Below, piece by piece: positions 26,886-33,580 of a DNA stretch of 64,000 nucleotides; positions within the stretch are counted from its first letter, which is position 1; every line of letters begins with the position of its first letter. Under the pieces are notes generated by a model. The model made no database searches. It saw nothing but the letters and a program-made list of their open reading frames with translations, and was not told the origin of the DNA. Origin of the DNA: Geodermatophilus nigrescens. Its GTDB lineage: Bacteria > Actinomycetota > Actinomycetes > Mycobacteriales > Geodermatophilaceae. Where the stretch lies: the NCBI RefSeq assembly GCF_900129495.1, contig NZ_FQVX01000002.1, positions 930,001 through 994,000 on the forward strand, read 5' to 3'. Position numbers and translations under genes: made by a program.

Positions 26886-27752
26886 GTGGTCGTCGTCGGC
26901 GACGTCGCCACCGACGTCGTCGCGGTGCTGTCCGGGGAGCCCGCGCCCGGCTCCGACCGGCCGGCGGCCATCCGCAGCCGCGGCGGCGGGGCCGGGGCCA
27001 ACGTGGCGGTCCACCTGGCCGCGCTGGGGACGCCGGTGGTGCTGGCCGGGTGCGTCGGCGACGACCCGGCCGGCCTCGCGCTGGTGGCGGAGTTGACCGC
27101 CGCCGGCGTCGGCCTCGCGCTGCGCACGGTGCCCGGCGCGGCCACCGGCACGATCGTCAGCCTGGTCGAGCCGGGCGGGCAACGCAGCATGCTGGCCGAC
27201 CGCGGCGCCAACCTCGACCTGCGGCCCGGCGACGTCCCTGTGCCCGGCCCCGGGGGGCACCTGCACCTGTCGGGCTACACGCTGCTCGACGAGCGGCCGC
27301 GGGCGGCGGGGCTCGCGGCGCTGGCCGCCGCGCGGGCGGCCGGGTGCACGGTGTCGGTGGACCCCGCGTCGACCGGCCCGCTGACCGCCTACGGCGTCGA
27401 CCGGTGGCTCGAGGACACCGCGGGCGCGGACCTGCTGCTGCCCAACGCCGACGAGGCGCGGCTGCTCACCGGTTGCGCCGACCCAACCGACGCCGCCCGG
27501 GCGCTGGCGACCGCGCACCCGGCGGTCGCGGTCACGCTGGGTGCCGACGGGGCGCTGTGGGCGGCCGGCGACGTGCTCGTGCACCGCCCGGCGCACCCGG
27601 CCGACGTCGTCGACACCACCGGCGCGGGCGACGCGTTCACCGCGGGGCTGCTCGCCGTGTGGCTGGCGGCGCCCGGCGGCGACCCCGCCGCCGCGCTGGA
27701 CGCGGGCCTGGCCCGCGCGGCCGGGGTGGTCGCGCGGACGGGCGCCCGCTGA
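26886..27752 (+). CDS. psuK: PfkB-family carbohydrate kinase, probable pseudouridine kinase
   Basis: 288 residues of the ribokinase fold. The N-terminal GGGAGANVAVHLAALG and the C-terminal DTTGAGDAFTAGLL (anion hole and catalytic Asp) are complete. Beside psuG it most likely phosphorylates pseudouridine, the first step of the pathway; the substrate is inferred from context. GTG 26886 is the first standard start, but a CTG at 26868 just before the psuG stop would give a more usual N-terminus. Confidence 0.82.
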   Translation: MVVVGDVATDVVAVLSGEPAPGSDRPAAIRSRGGGAGANVAVHLAALGTPVVLAGCVGDDPAGLALVAELTAAGVGLALRTVPGAATGTIVSLVEPGGQRSMLADRGANLDLRPGDVPVPGPGGHLHLSGYTLLDERPRAAGLAALAAARAAGCTVSVDPASTGPLTAYGVDRWLEDTAGADLLLPNADEARLLTGCADPTDAARALATAHPAVAVTLGADGALWAAGDVLVHRPAHPADVVDTTGAGDAFTAGLLAVWLAAPGGDPAAALDAGLARAAGVVARTGAR

Positions 27753-27755
27753 GGC

Positions 27756-28115
27756 TCAGCCGTCGATGACGCGGCCACCCTCGATGACCCGGCGCTCCCG
27801 CGGCGGGGCCTCGAGGATGCGGTCGGGCCGCGGCGGCACGTAGCGGTGCGCGTCGAGCTTCTTCTTCGGCGGCCGGTCGTTGGCCATGACCACGGCGATC
27901 CACGGCAGGATCGTGCCGAGCACCGCGAAGATGATCATCAGCCAGACGGTCTGGTAGAAGACCGCGGCCAGCACGAGGCTGATGCCACGGACGGCCATGG
28001 TCAGCACGTACCGCTTCTTCCGGGCGGCGTGCTGATCGACCAGGCTGGGCTCGGCCTGGGTGATGAGCACCGGCTCGGCTCTGCGGGCTCGCGCGGACTG
28101 CTGGCTCGAGGCCAC
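27756..28115 (-). CDS. DUF3099 membrane protein
   Basis: 119 residues. A soluble N-terminus (LITQAEPSLVDQHAARKKRY) is followed by two membrane helices (about 38-80) and a basic, Pro/Arg-rich C-terminal tail. Matches DUF3099, an actinobacterial family of unknown function. Two in-frame GTG codons (28121, 28115) share one GGAGGG ribosome site. Its stop is 3 nt from the end of the kinase gene. The 175 nt upstream may form a structured leader. Confidence 0.85.
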   Translation of the reverse strand: MASSQQSARARRAEPVLITQAEPSLVDQHAARKKRYVLTMAVRGISLVLAAVFYQTVWLMIIFAVLGTILPWIAVVMANDRPPKKKLDAHRYVPPRPDRILEAPPRERRVIEGGRVIDG

Positions 28116-28290
28116 GTGCACCCATCCCTCCGTGGATCGGGGACAGAGACGGCACGGTGTCGCCTGCGCTTGGGGCCGGTTGCCCGCCATCCGGTGGTGA
28201 GCAATCCGGCATCTCCCGGTCCGACTCCCATCGTGCCACCGTCCGGGGACCCGTGCAGGGGCCCCCGCGGACGATCCGGTCCCGGTGGGC

Positions 28291-28875
28291 TCAGCGGCCG
28301 GCGGCGGCCTTCGCGGCCTTCTTCGCCTCCTGCTTGGCGGCCCGGACCTCGGCCAGCGACTCCGGCCCGGTGATGTCGGCGACCGACCGGCGGGAGCCCT
28401 CCTCGCCGTAGGAGCCGGCCGCCTCGCGCCACCCGGGCGGGGTGACGCCGTACTGCTTGCCGAGCAGCGCGACGAGGATCTTCGCCTTCTGCGCGCCGAA
28501 GCCCGGCAGCTCGCCGATGCGGCGCAGCAGGGTCGCGCCGTCGGGGGCGTCGGACCACAGCGCGTCGGCGCGGCCGTCGTAGCGCTCGACGAGCAGCCGG
28601 CACACCGCCTGCGCCCGCTGGGCCATCGAGCCCGGGTACCGGTGCACGGCCGGCGGCCCCTGGAACCACGCGAGCAGCGCGTCGGGGTCGGCGCCGGCGA
28701 TCGCGGCGGCGTCCAGCCCGTCGACGCCCATCCGGTCGGCGAGCAGCCGCGGCCCGGCGAAGGCGCGCTCCATCGGGAACTGCTGGTCGAAGAGCATGCC
28801 GAGCAGCAGCGCGAGCGGATCGCGGCCGAGCAGCTCGTCGGCGGCGGGGTCCTGGGTCAGGCGGAGGGTCGGCAC
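28291..28875 (-). CDS. HhH-GPD-type base-excision-repair-like protein
   Basis: 194 residues. Resembles the uncharacterised HhH-GPD family: N-terminal PLALLLGMLFDQQFPMERAF, the helix-hairpin-helix GELPGFGAQKAKILVALLGK and a Lys/Ala-rich tail of about 30 residues suited to DNA contact. The catalytic Asp of classical glycosylases is not obvious, so glycosylase activity is uncertain. GTG start with CAGGAT (plus-strand 28883-28888) 7 nt upstream. Confidence 0.85.
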   Translation of the reverse strand: MPTLRLTQDPAADELLGRDPLALLLGMLFDQQFPMERAFAGPRLLADRMGVDGLDAAAIAGADPDALLAWFQGPPAVHRYPGSMAQRAQAVCRLLVERYDGRADALWSDAPDGATLLRRIGELPGFGAQKAKILVALLGKQYGVTPPGWREAAGSYGEEGSRRSVADITGPESLAEVRAAKQEAKKAAKAAAGR

Positions 28876-28882
28876 GCCGGCG

Positions 28883-28888
28883 ATCCTG
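28883..28888 (-). promoter_or_regulatory. -10 box of the HhH-GPD gene
   Basis: CAGGAT on the minus strand, 7 nt before the GTG at 28875. Confidence 0.45.
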
Positions 28889-28967
28889 CCGCAGCCCGCT
28901 GCGGAGCGGTCGCCCGCCGGCCCGGGCCGCCGGTCCGGGCCGCCGGTCCGCGGCGTCGCCCGCGGCC

Positions 28968-28973
28968 TAGCGT
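28968..28973 (+). promoter_or_regulatory. -10 box of the DUF1349 gene
   Basis: TAGCGT, 6 nt before the ATG at 28980; no Shine-Dalgarno sequence. Confidence 0.55.
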
Positions 28974-28979
28974 GGCGGC

Positions 28980-29576
28980 ATGACGACGGCCGAGACGACG
29001 GAGCCCGTGCCCTGGTCCGCCGGGGCGTGGACCGCCCCGCCGGTCGCCGTGTCGGAAGAGGGGGCGGCCCTGCTCGTCACCGCGGCCGAGGGCAGCGACG
29101 CCTGGCGGCACACCTCCTACGGCTTCGTGCACGACGACGCGCACGCGCTGCTCGCGCCCCTGCCCGACCCGGGCGCCGTCGAGGTCTCCTTCGACGCGGA
29201 CTTCGGCGAGCAGTTCGACCAGGCGGGGCTCGTGCTGCGGGCGGGCGCGGAGACGTGGCTCAAGGCCGGCGTCGAGGTCTCCGACGGCGCGCTCCAGGCC
29301 GGCGCCGTCGTCACCCTGAGCCGGTCCGACTGGTCGGTGGCGCCGGTGCCGGAGTGGGCCGGGCGCCGGGTGACCGTCCGCGCGAGCCGTGCGGGGGACG
29401 CGGTGACCGTGCGCGCGCGGGTCGACGACGAGCCGTTCCGCCTGCTCCGCGTCGCACCCTTCCCGGAGGGCGTGCCGGTCGCGGCCGGCCCCTACTGCTG
29501 CGCGCCGACGCGGGCCGGCCTGGTCGTCCGCTTCCGCCGGTGGGCCACCGGACCGGCCGACGCCGCCCTCCACTGA
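28980..29576 (+). CDS. DUF1349 concanavalin-like protein
   Basis: 198 residues with the DUF1349 beta-sandwich pattern: FVHDDAHALLAPLPDPG, FDQAGLVLRAGAETWLKAGVE, LSRSDWSVAPVP and a C-terminal AGPYCCAPTRAGLVVRF. Related folds bind or trim carbohydrates, but no catalytic residues are recognised. No signal peptide, so cytoplasmic. Leaderless start supported by TAGCGT. Confidence 0.87.
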   Translation: MTTAETTEPVPWSAGAWTAPPVAVSEEGAALLVTAAEGSDAWRHTSYGFVHDDAHALLAPLPDPGAVEVSFDADFGEQFDQAGLVLRAGAETWLKAGVEVSDGALQAGAVVTLSRSDWSVAPVPEWAGRRVTVRASRAGDAVTVRARVDDEPFRLLRVAPFPEGVPVAAGPYCCAPTRAGLVVRFRRWATGPADAALH

Positions 29577-29683
29577 CGCCGGCAGGAGGGGCCGCCCGTG
29601 GAGGTCCTCCGGGACCCGTCCGTGCAGGTCAGGGCAGCCTCAGCTTGCTGGCGGGCACCCGCGGGAGGTGTCACCCTGACGCC

Positions 29684-29974
29684 ATGACGACGATGCAGGA
29701 ACTGCCCCAGGTCCAGGACTGTTCGGTCTCGAGCTGCTCCTACAACGCGGAGTCGAGCTGCCACGCCGGTGCCATCACCATCGGCGGCGACCACGCGCAC
29801 TGCGGCACCTTCGTGGAGATCTCCTTCCGGGGCGGCCTCGACCGCACCGGCCTCGTCGGCGCGTGCCACCGCGCCGACTGCAAGCACAACCAGCAGCTCG
29901 AGTGCTCGGCCCCCGGCGTGCGCGTCGGTGCCGGCGCCGACGCCGCCGACTGCCTGACCTACGAGGCCAGGTAG
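29684..29974 (+). CDS. DUF1540 Cys-rich protein
   Basis: 96 residues with two DUF1540 units of the form CxVxxCxYN...C: DCSVSSCSYNAESSCHAG and ACHRADCKHNQQLECSA, plus a single later Cys. Eight or more ordered Cys suggest metal binding; function unknown. CACCCT 6 nt before the ATG and GGAGG further up are both possible start signals. Its last 16 bp overlap the end of the convergent iron-box gene. Confidence 0.85.
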   Translation: MTTMQELPQVQDCSVSSCSYNAESSCHAGAITIGGDHAHCGTFVEISFRGGLDRTGLVGACHRADCKHNQQLECSAPGVRVGAGADAADCLTYEAR

Positions 29975-30399
29975 TCCAGAGCGCTGCCCGGGCCCTCCAC
30001 GGGCTCGAGCGACAGACCGCCGTCGGCGCCGGACCGCAGCGCGCCGTCGGCGAAGGAGAGCGCGGCCACCGGGTCGGCGTCGTCCACCAGGACGGCCCGC
30101 CCGGGGCCCGCGACGCCGCGCAGCGCGCTCAGCACGCTGCGCCGGTCGGCCGCGGACAGCCCGTCGGTGAGGCGGTCGACCAGGACGATCGCGGCGCGTC
30201 CGTCGCGGGCCTCCGCCACGGACGCCAGCCGTGGGGCGACGCCCTCGTCCCGCGACGACGACAGCCGCTGCACGCCGACGGAACCGTGCCCGCCGGCGCA
30301 GCGCCCCGTGCCCTCGTCGAGTGCCCCCATGACGTGCCGGCGGGCGCGCTCGGCACCCATCAGCACGGTCACCTGACCGAGCGGCAGTCGCAGCCCCAC
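29959..30399 (-). CDS. degenerate ABC-type ATPase-like protein under a predicted iron box
   Basis: 146 residues that look like a stripped ABC ATPase. The segment [20 protein letters not shown] has the layout of Walker B plus D-loop, and [18 protein letters not shown] that of the switch region. The Walker A equivalent ([19 protein letters not shown]) lacks the GxxGxGK[ST] loop and there is no clear LSGGQ signature, so ATP hydrolysis is unlikely. GTG start behind GGAGGG. The iron box at 30419-30435 predicts repression by the IdeR encoded at 37743. No transporter subunit is adjacent. Confidence 0.7.
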   Translation of the reverse strand: MGLRLPLGQVTVLMGAERARRHVMGALDEGTGRCAGGHGSVGVQRLSSSRDEGVAPRLASVAEARDGRAAIVLVDRLTDGLSAADRRSVLSALRGVAGPGRAVLVDDADPVAALSFADGALRSGADGGLSLEPVEGPGSALDYLAS

Positions 30400-30418
30400 G
30401 GACCCTCCCCGGGATCGA

Positions 30419-30435
30419 GATAGGCGAGCCTAACC
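30419..30435 (-). promoter_or_regulatory. iron box (DtxR/IdeR operator)
   Basis: On the minus strand the sequence GGTTAGGCTCGCCTATC matches the common actinobacterial iron box GGTTAGGCTCACCTAAC at 15 of 17 positions. It lies 20 nt upstream of the GTG at 30399, over the expected promoter, and about 70 nt before dtd on the other strand. Confidence 0.75.
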
Positions 30436-30491
30436 TTCCCGGGTCGCAGGCGTCCAGGAGAGCCGCGGCGGCCCGCCCGCGCGCAGGCGCG

Positions 30492-30497
30492 CAGGAT
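30492..30497 (+). promoter_or_regulatory. -10 box of dtd
   Basis: CAGGAT, 6 nt before the GTG at 30504; no Shine-Dalgarno sequence. Confidence 0.45.
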
Positions 30498-30503
30498 GGC
30501 CCG

Positions 30504-30935
30504 GTGCGCGCGGTGGTGAGCAGGGTGGCCTCGGCCTCGGTGACCGTCGACGGCGCCGTCGTCGGGGAGATCGGTGCGGGCCTGCTGGCGCTCGTCGGCG
30601 CAGGCCGGGACGACGACGCGGCCCGCGCGCGGGCACTGGCGCGGAAGGTCTCCGAGCTGCGGGTGTTCCCCACCGGCGACGGCGAGCGCTCGGCCGGCGA
30701 CCTCGGCCTGCCCGTGCTCGTGGTGAGCCAGTTCACGCTCTACGCCGACACGCGCAAGGGGCGCCGCCCGTCGTGGCAGGACGCCGCGCCCGGCGAGGTC
30801 GCGGAGCCGCTGGTCGAGGAGGTCGTCGCGGAGCTGCGACGGCGCGGACACGCCGTGGCGACCGGGGTGTTCGGGGCCCGGATGCTCGTGTCGTCGGTCA
30901 ACGAGGGCCCGATGACCTTGCTGCTGGAGGTCTGA
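30504..30935 (+). CDS. dtd: D-aminoacyl-tRNA deacylase
   Basis: 143 residues. Hydrolyses D-aminoacyl-tRNAs (and Gly-tRNA-Ala), a translation proofreading role. Family landmarks are complete: N-terminal [17 protein letters not shown], the [16 protein letters not shown] motif and the C-terminal NEGPMT loop carrying the Gly-Pro pair that excludes L-amino acids. Leaderless GTG start. Upstream of sigB, as a separate unit. Confidence 0.95.
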   Translation: MRAVVSRVASASVTVDGAVVGEIGAGLLALVGAGRDDDAARARALARKVSELRVFPTGDGERSAGDLGLPVLVVSQFTLYADTRKGRRPSWQDAAPGEVAEPLVEEVVAELRRRGHAVATGVFGARMLVSSVNEGPMTLLLEV

Positions 30936-31007
30936 TCCGGCGACCGGCCGGGTACGGATGGTGACCGAACACACGGCCTGTGGGTTCGCTGTGAACCGGG
31001 GGCCTGT

Positions 31008-31034
31008 GGAACACCAGGCCCCGTGGCGACCGTT
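31008..31034 (+). promoter_or_regulatory. SigH/SigE-type ECF promoter of sigB
   Basis: GGAACA (31008-31013), a 17-nt spacer and CGTT (31031-31034) fit the mycobacterial SigH/SigE consensus GGAAYA-N16-17-CGTT exactly. In mycobacteria sigB is driven by such a promoter. The -35 sits in the loop of a 7-bp inverted repeat (GGGCCTG/CAGGCCC, 31000-31021). Confidence 0.72.
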
Positions 31035-31181
31035 GAACGGGGCGTAACACAACGGACCACAACGGACGAACAGCGGGTTCCCGCCCGGACAGCGGGGGCC
31101 CACCCCCCAGACGCGGGTGCCGCCGCCGGCCACGAGGGCCGCCGGATGCATCCGAACCACAGGCAAGGACGAAGACATCCC

Positions 31182-32165
31182 GTGACGCTCCTCCAGTCTT
31201 CCCCCAGTGACGCCCTCGAGGTCCGCTCGCCGCGCCGCGAGCCGGACACCAGTGGACTGGTGTCGACCGACCTGGTGCGCGTGTACCTCAACACCATCGG
31301 CAAGACCGCCCTGCTGACCGCCGAGCAGGAGGTCGAGCTCGCCAAGCGGATCGAGGCCGGCCTCTACGCCGACCGGCTGCTCACCGAGCGGCAGCTCACC
31401 CCCGCCCTGCAGCGCGACTACAAGGCCCTGGCCGTCGACGGCAAGGCCGCCAAGCGGCACCTGCTCGAGGCCAACCTGCGCCTGGTCGTCTCGGTGGCCA
31501 AGCGCTACACCGGCCACGGCATGACGTTCCTGGACCTCATCCAGGAGGGCAACGTCGGCCTCATCCGTGCCGTCGAGAAGTTCGACTACACCAAGGGCTT
31601 CAAGTTCTCGACCTACGCGACGTGGTGGATCCGCCAGGCGATCACCCGCGCGATGGCCGACTCCGGCCGCACCATCCGGCTGCCCGTGCACCTGGCCGAG
31701 CAGGTCAACAAGGTCGTGCGGACCCGCCGGCGGGTGCACCAGGAGCTCGAGCGGGAGCCCACCGCCGAGGAGCTCGGCCTCGAGCTCGACATGACGCCCG
31801 AGCGGGTCACCGAGCTGCTCGAGTACAGCCGCGACCTGGTCTCCCTCGACCAGACCGTCGGTGCCGACGAGGAGTCCCGCCTCGGTGACTTCATCGAGGA
31901 CGCCGACGCCGCGGTGGCCGAGGACGCGGTGGCCTTCCAGATGATGAAGGGCGACGTGCGCACCGTCCTCTCCACGCTGGAGGACCGTGAGCGCGACGTG
32001 GTCGTGCTGCGCTTCGGCCTCGACGGCGGCCAGCCCCGCACGCTCGAGCAGATCGGCAAGCAGTTCGGCCTGTCCCGCGAGCGGGTCCGCCAGATCGAGC
32101 GCGAGACGATGGCCAAGCTGCGCGACCCGCAGCGCGCCGACGCCCTGCGCGACTACCTGGCCTGA
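31182..32165 (+). CDS. sigB: RNA polymerase sigma factor SigB (group 2)
   Basis: 327 residues, a non-essential paralogue of SigA lacking the long N-terminal extension. Regions 1.2 ([16 protein letters not shown]), 2 ([16 protein letters not shown]), 3 and 4 ([17 protein letters not shown]) are intact. The GTG giving [13 protein letters not shown] was chosen because the protein then has the length of mycobacterial SigB; ATG 31146 (behind GAGGG) would add 12 basic residues. The ECF-type promoter upstream predicts induction by oxidative or envelope stress. Confidence 0.93.
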   Translation: MTLLQSSPSDALEVRSPRREPDTSGLVSTDLVRVYLNTIGKTALLTAEQEVELAKRIEAGLYADRLLTERQLTPALQRDYKALAVDGKAAKRHLLEANLRLVVSVAKRYTGHGMTFLDLIQEGNVGLIRAVEKFDYTKGFKFSTYATWWIRQAITRAMADSGRTIRLPVHLAEQVNKVVRTRRRVHQELEREPTAEELGLELDMTPERVTELLEYSRDLVSLDQTVGADEESRLGDFIEDADAAVAEDAVAFQMMKGDVRTVLSTLEDRERDVVVLRFGLDGGQPRTLEQIGKQFGLSRERVRQIERETMAKLRDPQRADALRDYLA

Positions 32166-32174
32166 GCGACACCA

Positions 32175-32212
32175 CCGAGAGCCGGCTCCCCACGCGGGGA
32201 GCCGGCTCTCGG
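32175..32212 (+). terminator. strong hairpin after sigB
   Basis: A perfect 17-bp stem (32175-32191 with 32196-32212) and an ACGC loop, starting 10 nt after the stop. Confidence 0.85.
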
Positions 32213-32244
32213 CGTTGACAGGGCCGGGCGCCCGGGCCAGGCTG

Positions 32245-32268
32245 CTCCTCAACCGGACGGTTGAGGAG
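32245..32268 (+). promoter_or_regulatory. palindrome over the ribosome site of the next gene
   Basis: CTCCTCAACC and GGTTGAGGAG form perfect 10-bp arms around GGAC. The right arm contains the GAGGAGG ribosome site of the gene at 32276, so the element could be a repressor operator or an RNA hairpin hiding the site. Confidence 0.55.
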
Positions 32269-32275
32269 GCTGGTC

Positions 32276-32827
32276 ATGGCGGACACGGCGGAGCGGTGGG
32301 CGAGGCTCGCGGACGACCTCGGCCGCAGGGTCGACGGCGTCCCGCCCGGCCGCTGGGACGACCCGGCGCCGTGCGAGGGCTGGGTGGCCCGCGACGTCGT
32401 CCGGCACCTCGTGGAGTGGATGCCCGCCCTGTACCTGCCCGCCGTCGGCCTGCCGGTGCCCGCGCTCCCCTCGGCCGACGACGACCCGGCCGGCGCGTGG
32501 CACGGGGCCGACGCCGCGATCCGGGCCCTGCTCGCCGACCCCGACCTCGTCGGGCGGCCGACCAGCACCCGCGCCGGGGAGATGACGCTCGAGGAGCTCA
32601 TCGCGATGACGGGGCTCATGGACCTGCTGGTGCACACCTGGGACCTCGCCCGCGCGACCGGCCAGGACGAGACGGTCGACGCCGCGGAGGCCTCGGCGTT
32701 CCTCGCGGGCATCGAGCCGTGGGACGCCGCCCTGCGCAGCAGCGGGCACTACGGCCCGCGGGTGCCCGTGCCCGACGACGCCGACGACACGGCGAAGCTG
32801 CTCGCCTTCACCGGCCGCCACCTCTGA
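32276..32827 (+). CDS. TIGR03086/mycothiol-dependent maleylpyruvate isomerase-like (DinB fold) protein
   Basis: 183 residues. The N-terminal DinB-type four-helix metal-binding domain shows the usual pattern (PCEGWVARDVVRHLVEWMP, LMDLLVHTWDLARATGQ), with His residues positioned for a divalent metal. Family members are mycothiol- or bacillithiol-linked transferases and isomerases; the substrate is unknown. ATG start with GAGGAGG 5 nt upstream inside the palindrome. Confidence 0.83.
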   Translation: MADTAERWARLADDLGRRVDGVPPGRWDDPAPCEGWVARDVVRHLVEWMPALYLPAVGLPVPALPSADDDPAGAWHGADAAIRALLADPDLVGRPTSTRAGEMTLEELIAMTGLMDLLVHTWDLARATGQDETVDAAEASAFLAGIEPWDAALRSSGHYGPRVPVPDDADDTAKLLAFTGRHL

Positions 32828-32917
32828 CGCCGCCCCCGACGCCATAACGCCCGCGGCCGCACCGATGAGTTCCGGGGCCGGCGGCGGTCTGCCCGCCGTC
32901 GACCTCCGGGAGGAACA

Positions 32918-33562
32918 GTGAGCCAGCTGGTGCGGGTGCAGAACTTCACCGTCTCGCGGGACGGGTACGGCGCGGGCGAGGGGCAGAGCCTGGAGCGCCC
33001 GTTCGGGCACGCCGACCCGGGGGTGCTGATGTCCTGGGCGCTCGCCACGGCCGGCTTCCCGAACCGCAGCGGCCCGGGCGGCAGCCGCGGCCTGGATGAC
33101 TACTTCACCCGCGACTTCTCGCACGGCATCGGCGCCGAGATCATGGGCCGCAACAAGTTCTCGCCGCACCGCGGCCCGTGGCAGGACCTCGAGTGGCAGG
33201 GCTGGTGGGGCGACGAGCCGCCCTTCCACACGCCGGTGTTCGTGATGACCCACCACGAGCGGCCGTCGTTCACGCTGTCGGACACGACGTTCCACTTCGT
33301 CGACGGCGACCCGGCCACGGTGCTGGAGAAGGCGCGCGCGGCGGCCGGCGGCCTCGACGTCCGGCTCGGCGGCGGTGCCTCGGTGATCCGGCAGTTCCTC
33401 GACGCCGACCTCGTCGACACGATGCACGTCGCCGTCGCGCCGCTCGAGCTCGGCGGCGGCTCCCGGCTGTGGGCCTCCCCCGACGAGCTGCTCGACCGCT
33501 TCCACCGCGACGTCGTGCCGAGCCCCAGCGGCGTCATCCACCACCTCTTCTGGCGGAGGTGA
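32918..33562 (+). CDS. dihydrofolate reductase family protein (RibD C-terminal type)
   Basis: 214 residues of the DHFR-like fold used by RibD reductase domains: VRVQNFTVSRDGYGAG at the start, EIMGRNKFSPH, HTPVFVMTHHERPSF and the NADPH-binding GGGASVIRQFLDADLVD. The substrate is unlikely to be folate; proteins of this group are generic NADPH reductases. GTG start with GGGAGGAAC. Its stop is 18 bp from the stop of the convergent acetyltransferase fusion. Confidence 0.85.
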   Translation: MSQLVRVQNFTVSRDGYGAGEGQSLERPFGHADPGVLMSWALATAGFPNRSGPGGSRGLDDYFTRDFSHGIGAEIMGRNKFSPHRGPWQDLEWQGWWGDEPPFHTPVFVMTHHERPSFTLSDTTFHFVDGDPATVLEKARAAAGGLDVRLGGGASVIRQFLDADLVDTMHVAVAPLELGGGSRLWASPDELLDRFHRDVVPSPSGVIHHLFWRR

Positions 33563-33580
33563 TCCCGCGGAGTCGACAGC

